A stretch of 64,000 nt of DNA from Persicaria tinctoria (Eukaryota; Streptophyta; Magnoliopsida; Caryophyllales; Polygonaceae), in NCBI GenBank assembly GCA_037127255.1, contig JBANSL010000005.1:9114001-9178000 (forward strand), given 5' to 3'. The notes under the pieces are model-generated. The model was not told the DNA's origin, searched no databases, and saw nothing but the letters and a program-made list of their open reading frames with translations. Numbering within the stretch: position 1 is the first letter of the stretch; each line of letters begins with the position of its first letter. The position numbers and the translations under genes are program-made. This document shows, piece by piece, positions 33,353 through 44,868 of the stretch.

Positions 33353-33802
33353 CTTTATCCGTTCGGAAATATAACTCCATTGACGGTTTGACACGCTTTT
33401 TAAAAAGTTAAAAACTATGTAAATTAATACTTCCTCCGATTGGAAATATAAGGCATTGAGATTTTGTGCACGTAGTTTAAGGAGCTTAAAACTATATAAA
33501 ATATTAATGTTTTTAATTATTATTTTTTACAATATAATTATAATGTAAAAAATAATAATTAAAAAAATTAATATTTTATATAGTTTTAAGCTCCTTAAAC
33601 TACGTGCACAAAATCTCAATGCCTTATATTAAAAATCGGAGGGAGTATTTTTTTTATTAATTTTTTTACAGTCTTATATATATTACTAATAAGTATATAG
33701 TTATGTAAAAAATTTAATTAAAAATTATTAGTTTATATAGTTTTTAACTCCTTAAAAAGCGTGTCAAAAAGTCAATGGACTTATATTTCCGAACGCATGG
33801 AG
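33353..33802. mobile_element. Stowaway-like MITE, outer element of a nested pair
   Basis: Left end CTTTATCCGTTCGGAAATAT and right end ATATTTCCGAACGCATGGAG are inverted. It is split by the inner MITE at 33430-33645. Confidence 0.82.
33430..33645. mobile_element. Stowaway-like MITE nested in another MITE
   Basis: CTTCCTCCGATTGGAAATAT to AAAAATCGGAGGGAG, flanked by TA (33428-33429 and 33646-33647). It forms a long, nearly perfect palindrome. Confidence 0.85.
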
Positions 33803-34129
33803 TAGTAGTTTCATGCATTTTGAGTTTTGTGATTGTTTCTTGCCCTCGAAGGTGTTGTTACAACAATAGGCTGAAACGAATTGTTTGTAGCCCAGTAATT
33901 TGATTTTCTACACATGTTTGTATCGTGTTAATCGCCCTAATGAAAACATTATTAGGGATTATGTATATAAGTCTAAATTCACTCAAAGTGTGTAGGTCAG
34001 TAGACAAGGAGCACATGTAGAAACATCCACTCTACTCACCATTTTTAGCATCTTTAGATAACAAAACATTTTTTGGGGGGATAAAACACAAACATGTAAA
34101 GGGGTAAAAACGGAACGCGACAAATATAT

Positions 34130-34515
34130 CTAAATGGAAAAAACCAAATTCACAGTTTTAGAAACTCAACTTTAATGGATCTACTTGGTCTGGTGGAGTC
34201 AGTTCTGCAGTCTGGTGGAGTCAACTCTACAGGCTACGTAATTCGAAACCATATGGGACAAGTCACAACCTTAGGCTCGGCAAGCCTTGGTTTTCTATCC
34301 CCTTTACAAGCAGAATGCAGTGCTTTAAAGATTGGTATCCAAAAGGCATTAAAACTCGGTATCACACATCTTCATGTTGAAGGTGATTCATTAATAATAA
34401 TAAATCACTTGAAAAACAAAAGTCAATGCCCGTGGGAAGTTGAACTTCTTTTAGATATCAAGACATATCTAATGAAATTTCATTCTAGCATATTCTCTCA
34501 TGTAAATAGATCGGC
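34130..34515 (+). pseudogene. LINE RNase H fragment
   Basis: Reads KWKKP...KLNFNGS across a break, then GYVIRNHMGQVTTLG, LQAECSALKIGIQKAL and HVEGDSLIIINHLKNKSQCP. These are the RNase H core seen in the LINE at 18504-22623. Both ends are truncated, and a repeat of the GAGCTCG family follows. Confidence 0.75.
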
Positions 34516-34715
34516 GAGTTCGAACGAGCTCGAGCTCGGCTCGAACAAAAATGAGCTAAACGAGCTCAAGCTCCTTACACAGCTCGCGAGCTGAATACAA
34601 ACAGGGTTCTAGACTCGAAAAAAAATCACGCTCGACTCGATAAAAAACGAGCCGAACATGAGCACCCGGGTACTCGGCTCGTTCGACTCGAATAACACCG
34701 GCCCTACCCGTTTAT
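34516..34715. repeat. GAGCTCGAGCTCGG-family repeat
   Basis: Same wording as 12219-12516, ending GAATAACACCGGCCCTA. Probably hAT-related; no clear target duplication. Confidence 0.55.
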
Positions 34716-35719
34716 AATAGCTATGGACTTAAACCACTTAACCCCATTAATCGTAGTTGGCTTCTAGCAAAGCATTACGACTCCTAAAATAATCGAACTA
34801 AATAACTTTATCAATTGTCTTATTCCGTGTTTAGTGATTGCACATTAAATCAAAGGACACAATTCCTTCACGGACGCGCAGTGTGCGTCCTAGCTTCTCG
34901 GCTAACACATCCAATAGTTATGACCCTATTTCCCAGATCGCGCACTCACACTACGCAGACACAGTCCTTCACCTTGAATGTGTATGTAATCGTGCACTCG
35001 CACTGCACATTCAGGGTCATCCTCGTGCACTCGCACTACGCATTCAGGATCCTCCACCGTGTAACGGGCAAGAAATTGACCGTGTAAATATCAATCCCGA
35101 AGAAAAAATATTGGCGGGAACACCCGTTAAATAGGGTGTTATTGGGGTTATGCATATATAGATACATTGATTAAATAGAGTTAGAATAAAATTTTATCTT
35201 ATACATATATTGATTATTTTTTTAAAAAAAATTGTATCTTATGCATATATTAATGTTTCCAACGTAGGAAAGGTATGAAATAAGTGAAGTGGGAGAAATG
35301 GGAAGATGGGGCACGCACACACACACACACACATATATCTTCATGCTTTCTCATTTTAACTCTCAATTTTTAACGTAGGACAATGCTCTTATCCCACATC
35401 GAAAATGAGAGAATGGAAGGAGGCTTCTAATGCTATAAAAAGAGAAGAACGATGTTACATTTTGCTCCACATTGCATATTGCATGTTAGTTTATGTTTTT
35501 ATTATGAATTATTCTAAGAATAATATACATAATAATTATAAACTTATCTTTTAAAAAAAAACTTTTTTTTTTGGAATGCCGAGTCGATGGGTTCACTTAC
35601 CCCCGAACCTAACCCGCTCCGACCCTTTGACCCTTCAACCCAGACTCGGTGATGGCCACGAGACAACTATTTTCATCTCAGTTACCATTGTAGCGGTTGT
35701 GTTCCTCTATTTTGTCATC
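34716..35719. other. Intergenic DNA with an AC microsatellite
   Basis: Contains (AC)n at about 35311-35332 and short 'cactcgcac' repeats near 34935-35040. No gene recognised. Confidence 0.5.
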
Positions 35720-35724
35720 CCAAG

Positions 35725-35860
35725 GTGACTGTCTCTATTCTGTCATCCCAAGGTGACTGTATTCCTCCAATCAGAACGGAAAACACTGTTGCGATAGCTT
35801 CTGTCATCCCAAGGTGAATGTATTCCTCCAATCAGAACGGAAAACACTGTTGCGATAGCA
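35725..35860. repeat. Tandem duplication of about 60 bp
   Basis: A unit beginning CTGTCATCCCAAGGTGA and ending CACTGTTGCGATAGC occurs twice in succession, with a partial third copy just upstream at about 35715. Confidence 0.8.
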
Positions 35861-36241
35861 AGAACTCGCCGTAGTTCTCCCTCTGTTTTTTCTACTATGA
35901 TTTCTACCTGTTTAGACCACTTTTCGCTTCCACATTTTCTGTTTCCAATTCGCTCCAAGAACTCACGCTTTCCCACTCACCTTTCCCTTTGTTTCTCTAC
36001 TCTGATTTCTTCCCTTCCACTCCTGAATTTCCTAATTCCAATTTGCTCCAAGAACTCGCGCTTTGCAACTCACCTTTCCTGTTTCCAACTCCAACTTGGT
36101 ACTTCAAGAATGGAGGCGGCGATCTAGGCCACGTCCTCCACCGATTCGCGCTGTCGGGCATCCCCGCCGCTAGACCAGGTATGTTGTTTTCCCCTCCATG
36201 GTTCTGCTGCGATCGACGATAGCTCTACTTTTTATGCAATT

Positions 36242-36681
36242 TGTTAAAGATTAACAATATCATTATTTGCCTTTTTAGATAAATATTCTTTCCTTTGGAA
36301 TTCAGAATATACACATATATTCAAATCATTTCCTTCTTGTTATTCTACATGGTGTCAGATTTTTTACCGATCCTAAACCACTTCAAATACCTTATGTTGC
36401 CTTCTTCTTGCCTTCAATGGCGTCCTCAACCAATCTCACTCTCTTCAATCTGACTGAACCCACCAAGCCCTTTGTGATTGTCCAATTTACCAATGATATG
36501 AAGTTGGTTCCCACCAATTATATCTCCTGGCAATCTCAGATCAAGTCCATTCTTATAGGAATTGGTTTGTTTGGTTTTCTAGATGGCTCGACTCCTGCGC
36601 CATCCCCGACCACATCCAACGATGGCGTGGATTCTCCAAACCCTGCATACACCAAATGGGTTCGTCAAGATCAGTTGATTT
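36242..36681 (+). pseudogene. Copia retrotransposon fragment: possible short LTR, PBS and gag N-terminus
   Basis: TGGTGTCAGA at about 36350 resembles the initiator-Met tRNA primer site. It is preceded by a possible short LTR (TGTTAAAGATTAACA at 36242 to CTACA at 36348). The frame from 36418 encodes a copia-type gag N-terminus (LVPTNYISWQSQIKSILIG, LFGFLDGS, YTKWVRQDQLI) and meets TAG at 36680-36682. The rest of the element is missing. Confidence 0.7.
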
Positions 36682-36855
36682 AGGGCGCTCTTGTTGGAAC
36701 CTTATCCACCTCCGTATCTTCCCTGGTGTCTTGTGTGCTCTTATTATTCTACACAATTTACCCAAAAAACATGTTCTTATTCGACACTATTTCTAACTTC
36801 TTGATGCAGGTCTACTTTTCTTGTATCGGAGGCGGTGGTGGAGGAGCATATTCGC

Positions 36856-37281
36856 ATGGAGGGGGATGAGAAGAACAATCCAGGGGTTGTGGTGGAGGAG
36901 CAGATTCACGGGAAAGGGGATGAGGAGGACATTCAAGGGGTTGTGGTGGAGGAGCAGATTCACGGGGAGGGTGAGGGGGATGGGGAGGACATTCAAGGGG
37001 CTGTGGTGGAGGCCGCCCAACAACAACAACAACTACCTGAAATCGGTGGCATTATCTTAGTCGTGGCCATTGCATCCACGATGTTCCTCCTTGCCGTCAT
37101 CCCTAAGGACACGGAGCTCGTTGGAGACGACGCCAAAACTTCCTCTGTTCCGATTGTCAACGTCATCTTCGCACCCTGTGGCACTGTCACCTACTCTTCC
37201 TCTTATGCCCTCTACAACCTCTACACCCTAGGCAATCGCAAGCTTATTGTCAAGTTGCTGAAGCTGCTGAGAAGACAATAG
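36856..37281 (+). CDS. Unrecognised small protein with VVVEEQIHG repeats and one membrane segment
   Basis: The frame is open from GTG 36835; the first ATG is 36856. The N-terminal half has about 2.5 copies of an acidic repeat (VVVEEQIHGKGDEEDIQG and variants), then a glutamine run. A hydrophobic stretch, GIILVVAIASTMFLLAV, could span a membrane. The tail ends KLIVKLLKLLRRQ. I do not recognise the family. It lies directly after a truncated copia gag, so it may be retrotransposon-associated or an exon of a broken gene. The 18 bases GGAGGACATTCAAGGGGC in its repeat recur at the very end of the window (63981-63998). Confidence 0.3.
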   Translation: MEGDEKNNPGVVVEEQIHGKGDEEDIQGVVVEEQIHGEGEGDGEDIQGAVVEAAQQQQQLPEIGGIILVVAIASTMFLLAVIPKDTELVGDDAKTSSVPIVNVIFAPCGTVTYSSSYALYNLYTLGNRKLIVKLLKLLRRQ

Positions 37282-38926
37282 CTGAAGCACAGTTTCCCTT
37301 TCGCTTTCCACTTTTTTTCAAACTCTACATAATTCACTAAGGCCATCAGCTTGCATGCCGACCTAGGAATCTTAACTTTATGCCAAATCTGAATATGTTG
37401 TAATGATTGGGCTCAAGCTGAACAGAAAAAGCACATAACCAAAAGGGTTGGCCTTTGGAGATTGAATCACTGTTTCTGCGACCCAATGCCCTTGTATTAC
37501 AAAAGCAAACTGCTCCAAGGCCCGCAATACATCTAAAAATAAAGGAGACTTCACAACATTATTCTTGATACAAATGACAGGAATGGTTCAATGGCACCTT
37601 AAAACACATCACCCTAAAACATAAATAAAAGGTCATTATGATATTATCTAAATTATCCCTGCTTTTGAGACCGACACCTATTCCTTGACAATCTTCAAAA
37701 AGGGATCAATGATTGGAAGTAGCTGCCGAATAGTTAAATGAATCTCCATTAATCATTCAAAGAGTATTTCACCAGATGAACCAAGATATCATTTAATGTA
37801 ACACCAGAGCAAGAATTGAATAACAAAATGATGAACGAATGACTGTACCAAACAGAATTAGTGTTCACACAACTTCAAATGTACCAAACATAGGTAATTT
37901 ACCCTTTATTAAATAAAAGCCCACAAATGCATATGCTTGATAGAGGATTTTTAGTCGCCTTAAATCCTATCAAATATAACCGACTGGCCTAACTAACGTA
38001 GTTTGGCAAGCACGGGTCGATCCCACAGAGAGTCTATGATTCGTATGCAAGTCAAGTGTGCTTCAACAAGAACAGGAAATAGGGGGGGGGGGGTTGATGG
38101 TTTGAACTAACTAAGCTACAATAGTAAGCAAAACAATGAGTAAAACAGATTAAGTGAATGAATATGAGAGAATAGCTCAGGTCAATCAATCTCAACAATC
38201 AGGTTTGTTCATTGATCATCGAAATCAAATAGATAACTTCCTCTTGAATACTTTGTTGTGGAAAGACTAGGTCTTTTGAATCCAATTCCTTATCAAATCT
38301 AGTTAACAGGACAACCAGACCATGAAAACCCTAATTATCAAACAATCTTGAAACTATCAAGATTCAATTCAATAATCGATTAAACTTAAAGGAAATCAAC
38401 AAAGACAATCGACGCGCACAACCAGTTATTGCATCAATTGTAAATCAATTCTTTATACAAATCCCTAAATCAACCAGTTTCAGAGATTTATAATTTGCTA
38501 CACAATAATATAGATAACTCAACCAGCAATTACCTATATCTAGCTATAGATTATCATGAAAAGGGCATCAGTTGATTAGACTAACGGAAATTCACGAAAA
38601 CCCTAAACAATCTAAGCAAAGAATTGATAATATTCAAAGAAGAGTATTAAGAACGGAAATCTCACAATGAAATAGAAAACCTGAAGCTTCGATTAATTTC
38701 CCCGAGCAAAGAGGATTAGTTGTTCATAATCGATAAATTAGAAAAAGCATAAGAAAATCCAAAACCTACGTACCAACCTGTTCGATCCCCCTTGTTCAAT
38801 TCCCAGCAAAAACCAAAAACACCCCAGTACTCTAACGTTTCATGTCCTTTCTCAATAAAAATTCCGAATAAAAAATAAAGTAACAACTGTTTCTTGAAGA
38901 CGGAAGAAAACTCGGGTTGACCATGA
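37282..38926. other. Non-coding DNA, probable Ty3-type retrotransposon remnant
   Basis: No gene. The segment near 38005-38030 (GCAAGCACGGGTCGATCCCA) and the G run at 38082-38093 resemble non-coding linkers I associate with large Ty3 elements. That link is from memory and weak. Confidence 0.35.
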
Positions 38927-39120
38927 AACTCGGCCGAGTTTCTTCTTGTTCCACCCGAGTTTCTCTGAATCCACAAGCTCGGTTTCCTTCACAAAACTCG
39001 GCCGAGTTTTCTAGCATTTCGGCTCGAGTTTCCTCCCAAACTCACAACTCGGTTCTCTTCAATGGACTCGGCCGAGTTTCATGCAATCTTGGCCCGAGTT
39101 CTTTACAGTTCCATTCCTTT
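38927..39120. repeat. About 69 bp x 3 tandem repeat containing ACTCGGCCGAGTTT
   Basis: Three units begin at about 38927, 38995 and 39065, each with the palindrome ACTCGGCCGAGT and a later CCGAGTT or TCGAGTT word. It is followed by AT-rich sequence with no gene. Confidence 0.75.
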
Positions 39121-40209
39121 GCACTTGTTCAGCTCCTCCCTTCGACTCTTCAGCTCTCTTGCTCCAGTCTCCGATTTTCGTCTCATCTTCTATCATTTAT
39201 ACGAGCTCAGCTCCACCTTTCCACAATCACCTGAAATCATGCACAAAACTTATAGATTCCGACTCTAATTGAAACATAATAAAAACATGAAAACTACTTT
39301 AAACTCATGCATTTTACCCTACCTAAACTCTTCTAAATGCCTATATTAATACTGCCTAAATGTGCATGATCAATGCTCTAAGATTGACTTCTCATCCTAA
39401 GAATTCAAAGTGTGCTCACTCAAAAAATTAAGGATTACTTTAAGAAGAGAATCACTTCCACAACTAAATCATTTTTATGCTAGAAAATTAGCATCTATTA
39501 CAACTAACTTATAGTTGTGTCCTACAAATATAAATTTCAACTGGAAGTTATCAACAGATTGTAAAGTCACGAAGAAGCTCCCAACATAAAATCTAGTTTA
39601 ATGCCATTTCTACTAGCCTTGATCACTGCTCATGCTCCCCCATCTTTAGAGGCAACGCCAGAAACTTATGGACTCGCTTGTGCCTCAAAATTCCTTCTAA
39701 AATAATCTTGGTCAGAAATATTTTCTTGATTTGTAGGCTTTTCAACTCACCTTATCAATTTATTCAGGAAAATGGGGCATAAAAACTAGAAGAAGAAAAT
39801 CCTGGAACAAACACTACTAAATGGTCACCAGTTAAACAGATTTTATCGCAGACACCATTTGATTAGAGAAAGTCTGGACTGGATTGTTCTGATTTCACTT
39901 GCCTTGACGTTGTCTCTTGACACGTGGTTGTATCACCAGATAAATTTAAATTAGCAATGCTGGGGACTTCTTTTGGCCTTGCGGGTAAGTTGTTTGTGCT
40001 TGGGAATCTTTTGGTGTGTTCTTAATATATGCTAATTAGCTAGAACATCATGTTTTGTTTAATGAATTTGTATATGTGGAAATATTTATCAAATAACTCC
40101 TTGGTCAGGTTGGGCAACTTTCAATATGATGGGAAAATTACCCATATGCATGTATATAGCTTGAATGCTTGTCATAATTCTCCTGGGACAGCATTTTTAG
40201 TGGGTATGA
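39121..40209. other. Intergenic DNA
   Basis: No supported gene upstream of the ABCF fragment. Confidence 0.45.
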
Positions 40210-41049
40210 TAAGTTGCAGATATTGGGTTCAGATGCTGCTGAGGCTAAAGCATTGAAAATTCTAGCTGGATTGGGGTTCACCAAAGTCATTTACTGGGGG
40301 TTGGAGGATGAGAATTTCATTGGCTAGGGCACTCCTTATGCAGCCTACACTTGTGTTGCTGGATGAACCCACCAACCATTTGGATCATAGAGTTGTTTTG
40401 TGGTTAGAGGAATATTTATGCAGGTCGAAGAAAACCCTAATTGTTGTGTCGCATGATCGAGACTTCCTCAACAGACTGTGCAATCAGATTATTCAGCTTC
40501 ATGACATGAAGCTTCACATGTATCGCGGAAAATTTTGATGACTATGAAAGTGGGCATGGACAGAATCGTAAAGAGATGAACGAGAAATTTGAAGTTTATG
40601 ATAAGCAATTGAAGAATTCCAAAAGATCAGGTAATCAGGCTCAGCGGCAGAAAGTAAAAGATCGAGTGAAGTTTCAACCAACCAAAGAATCTTCCAGGAG
40701 CAAAGTAAAAGGGAAGGTTGATGAGGATGAACTAGTTCCTTTATACTGCGGAGTTCCACTTCCCAGAGCCCACATAACTTACTCCACCACTTCTTCAGCT
40801 CATTGATGTCCCCTTCAGCTATCCAACTTGCCTGGACTTTAAACTGTCTATTGTTGATGATGGTATAGAGATGGGAACTCGTTGCCATCGTTGGACATAA
40901 TGGTGCTGGGAAGTCTACTCTACTTAATCTTCTCGCTGGTGAATTGGTTCCATATGAGGGGACGCAAGGAGAATTGGTTTCACCCTGGCACATTCGATGG
41001 GTACAAGCAGAAGCTAAAAAGGGAGATCAAAGACGAAGTTGATGACTGA
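40210..41049 (+). pseudogene. ABCF4: ABCF4 (GCN20-type ABC protein) pseudogene
   Basis: The pieces follow the order of plant ABCF4. First YDKLQILGSDAAEAKALKIL, then after a deletion and frameshift [17 protein letters not shown] with LDEPTNHLD (signature and Walker B) and [10 protein letters not shown]. The linker with MNEKFEVYDKQLKNSKRSGN follows, then RVAIVGHNGAGKSTLLNLLAG (second Walker A; Pro to His before NGAGKS). Finally a jump to the C-terminal YKQKLKREIKDEVDD and a stop at about 41049. ABCF proteins act in translation control. Several frameshifts and internal deletions, and no introns within the pieces, suggest a decayed retrocopy or partial copy. No poly(A) tail is seen. Confidence 0.85.
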
Positions 41050-42251
41050 ACCTGCTTGGATTTGCTTCAAAATAGGTATCCATTTTCATCACCTTTATTG
41101 CTGTAAGTTTTTTTTATTTATTGATTTCTCATCAAAGTCATGAACATAAACAAAGGGTTCACATATTATTCAAGTGCCTTAATTTTTTAATTAATCCATA
41201 CAATGAGGAATCCGGAGTCAAAATCCATGACTTAAAATCACGGGGAATTAAGTTTTTTATCTGAATTGAATCTTTTTTTTTTTTTTGTGTGTGGTGTTTC
41301 AGTGGGAAGTTTTTTTGTGTGTTAACAAGTTTTTACATGAAATAAGAGCTACATTTTCCCTATGGTGGCTATATACGTTTGTTTCCTGATAATAACTTAG
41401 GCTTTTGGATTATCTTTCCTTTTCTATTGCAACTTTGTTAAAACTGTAAAACCCCTAACGTGTTAACCACCTAATCGAGTTCTAATCAAGGTAATATAAG
41501 CATAAACCACAAGAAAACGAGGATTTGTTAACGCCGTTCAGTTTTCCTACTCTGCGGGGCCTCAAGAGGGGAGACCCAGTCCCGAGAATACCACTAACTT
41601 GAACAAGGATCCAAGATCCGGTCACAAGTTTGGATATCGGACGAGAAACACCTAATAAACTAGCACACAAATCACAGATAAATAAAAGAGGTAAGGGTTC
41701 AGAGATTTGAAAGGGCAATACCTTCCTTTCACAGCTCTTCAATCCAAATGAAGACGATGCAGACTCCAATGAGCAGGAATCGAGCCTCCATGGATGAGCC
41801 GACGCTCTTCCTTTCTTCTTTCTCTCAATCTGGATTAGGGTTTGTGCCGCAGGAGCGTCTCTCCCTTACTTCTCTCTCTTGTGAATAGAAGAGCATATAT
41901 AGAGAATGGTGTGGCCTTAGGGTTTGCAACGTCTCTGAGGGATTCAAGTGAAGAGAGCAAGTCTTTGGGTTGGATCTCATTCTCACAAGAGAATGTTATC
42001 CAAGCATTGGACCGACCCACAACTCAAGAGCTCTCTGATCTGTAATACCACACTTAGCACAAACATCATAGGTTAGTCTTCAAGGGTACCTGGTGCACCT
42101 AGAGTCCGAGCCAAGGGGTCCTTGGGGCCCCTTAGGTGTGTCCAAAGTCCTGAGACCATTCCCATGATCCTAGATTCCTAGCTAGGTGTTTAGGTGTTTC
42201 TTAAAGTCCTTACATCCAAACTTATCATCCTAGTCCTTACAACCAAGGGTA
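41050..42251. other. Intergenic DNA, unclassified
   Basis: No supported gene. At 41440-42060 there is moderately GC-rich sequence with short frames on both strands and a TATA-like 'catatatagag'. It could be a non-coding LTR, but no partner copy is in the window. Confidence 0.4.
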
Positions 42252-42346
42252 CTCGTGTTCACATAACACCCCTAGTTGGGTGTTCTGTGAACACGAGTGT
42301 GTTAAATGATGACACCCCTAGTTGGGTGTCATCATTTAACACACTC
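42252..42346. repeat. Two adjoining hairpins with a shared core
   Basis: Hairpin 1 (42252-42297) has 20 bp arms with one mismatch. Hairpin 2 (42295-42346) has perfect 23 bp arms. Both have the same 6 nt loop CTAGTT and the same inner stem ACACCC/GGGTGT, and they overlap by about 3 bp. Confidence 0.9.
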
Positions 42347-42480
42347 GAGCTTCCCAGCTCGGCTTAGGCTCAACTCGAGCTTAAAATAATGTTCAAGCTC
42401 GACTTGTTTTACGTATCCAAACGAGTTCGACCCAAGCTTTTTTTTAGCCAAGCTCAATCTACTCGGCTCCGATAACAGCC
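42347..42480. repeat. CTCGAGCTTGGCTCG-family repeat
   Basis: Degenerate relative of 12219-12516 and 34516-34715. Confidence 0.5.
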
Positions 42481-43009
42481 TTAAATGTAGCCAAACTATT
42501 GTTGACTTTGTTTTGCTACATTTACACGATTTGCGATAGAAGCCTTCACTTGTGGTTAGTATCTCATGCTTTGGTTCTAAAATTGAAAAAGTTAAATGAA
42601 AAAGATGATACAGAATTGGAAAGATTATTGAAACTTTAACCAAATTGATCTAGTTTGTTAAATTTGTTTATTTCCGTCCTTTTTGCTAATGGTTGGATCT
42701 GCTCAGCTTGGTGGAGTCGTTGACTTTGGTGTGAGTGAGTTTAGTCTCATATGAGGTTTCAGTCTTGCGTCCCTTCCTCGGGTTTATGCTCCCGTCCCCC
42801 CAACGACGAGACACCGCATAAGTGTATAACTAGATCCAAACCTTTGTCTTGTGTTTTTTTTCCTTTATTATTATTCCGGCCTCTCAATTTAACTCCGGGG
42901 TATTTTAAGGTATTTCGAAACCTTACTATCTTTAAAAATAAAAATAAAAAATTGGCCCAACAAAATATTTTTCCTTTCAAGCATATCCGGATCCCCATTC
43001 GGCTTCCCG

Positions 43010-43660
43010 TCTATTGTTTCCGCCTTCCTTGCCGAAGTTGTTCACTCTCCAACACAACTTCTTCCCTGCCGGCGAAATTGTGCCGTTGCCTATATTTAGA
43101 GAACTTCCCTGTACTTGCTGTTTTCCCTTCCGAATCACAACAACTGCATTTGAAGAGCGAGAGCGAGAGATCGATGGACTTCGACGACGATGCCGACGGA
43201 TCGACCGCACCACCGGCGAAACCTAGATTCGTCCCCAAATCCAGGTTTCAACCTAAATCAAAGCCCAAGCAAGACAACCGCTCCTTCCTCCGACGCGGCC
43301 TCTGTGCAGCCGAACAGCTAGCGATGGCGGCCCTTCCGTCTCCGTCAAGATGGAGCTTGACTCCGATCAACCGATTGATGGTGCTACTATGGATATTTCC
43401 GGTCCATCCCTGGCAACCTCCAACGAAAACGGTGTGAAATTGGAGAGATCTGACGGCGAAGAGGCCATGGACGTGGACACTGCTGCAGAGGAGCAAAAGC
43501 AGGAGGAAGAAGATTACGTTGTTAGTCAAATCTATATGTTTACTTCAATCCGGGCCCGAATGATGAACGAACTATATTATGCCATTCATTTGACAATCTA
43601 TTGTATACATGGTAAAGTTTTTATGTTTACCTTTTACATTGATAGTAAAGAAATATAAAG
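43010..43660 (+). pseudogene. RPC5-like (RNA polymerase III subunit) N-terminal fragment
   Basis: An ATG at 43174 starts MDFDDDADGSTAPPAKPRF and continues PKSRFQPKSKPKQ. After a frameshift the frame from 43350 gives MELDSDQPIDGATMDISGPS and the acidic EEAMDVDTAAEEQKQEEEDY with VV. After another shift comes YVYFNPGPNDE. This order (basic start, acidic middle, VV..I.VYFNP) resembles the N-terminus of the plant Sin-like/RPC5 subunit. The remainder is absent. A Helitron 3' end lies 400 bp downstream on the same strand, so Helitron capture is a reasonable inference. Confidence 0.55.
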
Positions 43661-43999
43661 TAAGCTTCTTACAATTAATTTTACATGGTAAAGTAAGATT
43701 TTTATAGGTCATTTATTAAACAAGAATATTAACACCGGACAAAGCTTATTTTTTAGGATCTTAGTCCAGTTCGATCGACCCAATCGCTCTACATCTGGAT
43801 CGGGTACTGTATGATTCATTTAAAGTATTGACTCTCCCACTCACAACGGACAAAGCTTACTAGAATTATTATATAAAAATCCAAGTATAAAAAACTAAAT
43901 TAAGTACTCTGGACATAATAGCTTGATTTTATTAATTTTACTTTTGATTGACTTATTCTTCAAACCAACTTATGGATTATATAAAACTCTTCAATAATT

Positions 44000-44041
44000 C
44001 AAAATTGATAGTTCCGTGCGTAGCATGGGATAGCCCACTAG
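44000..44041 (+). mobile_element. Helitron 3' terminus, plus strand
   Basis: CCGTGCGTAGCATGG forms a short hairpin, then GATAGCCCA and CTAG (44038-44041) followed by T. This is the standard Helitron 3' end. The 5' end was not located; it probably lies upstream of 42700. Confidence 0.7.
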
Positions 44042-44479
44042 TTATATGAAAAAATACCTGAAAGGTAAAATAAAAGTATATTTAATGGCTTAGTAGTTGA
44101 ATCCACATCCACCCCATTATAATTTGGATTTAATATATTTATTTTTTTCTAAATCCATTTTTCATTATTTTAATTTTTTGTTTATAATTTATCTAATATA
44201 ATTTTTCATTATTTTAATTTTTTGTTTATAATTTATCTAATATATAATAATTAAATAATAATAATAATAATTTATCTTATATATTTAAGGTATTCTCTCT
44301 ATTTTAAAAAAAAATTATCTATAAAAAATTATGCACACCCTAAAAAAAATGCTGGATCCACCCTGTTACAGATTTGCTTCAAAGAGCACGATGGTAAAAA
44401 AGATGATGAGTAGAAAATCATTAATATATATAGGATGCTTGTTTTCTTTCAGAGGAAATGTCAAACAAAGAAAAAAACC

Positions 44480-44868
44480 CGGTTGTTCGAGTCGACCGTG
44501 GAAGTGTACGTTCGTGATTCTCGAAGATCTCTCATCTAGGTGGGGGGAACGTCGTTGATCCATATCTCCCCAGGAGACGTCCTTTCCGCTATTGGGTTTC
44601 TGCATCTGTCTCCCCGGCGTCGAGACATCGTGTTTGTCCTTCGACTTTCCCATGTTCTCGGTATTCGCTGCCTCCATCCGGTGTCCTACGCCTGCCTCTC
44701 TGCTGGCCTTCTTCGCTTTGATCTTTTGCATTCGGGTTTTTTTATTGTTTTTGTTTTTTAGTTGTATCATGACGGTTAGTCCGTCTGCCGGTTTTCGGCC
44801 TCTCGTCGTCCCATACTTCAGTTGAAGTTTGGGACTTCGAATTATTTCCGGTTCAAAAAAAAATAAAA
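44480..44868 (+). mobile_element. Retroelement insertion with A-rich tail (related to 28431-28785)
   Basis: A 3' region with GACGGTTAGTCCGTCTGCCG and a terminal TTCCGGTTCAAAAAAAAATA parallels the insertion at 28431-28785 and the tail of the LINE at 27129. The 5' limit is uncertain. No coding frame survives. Confidence 0.55.

Noticed and set aside
42751..43437. A complete 228-residue protein gene
   Set aside because: The frame joins an unrelated upstream stretch to part of an RPC5-like sequence and leaves the homologous frame twice; best read as a pseudogene fragment.
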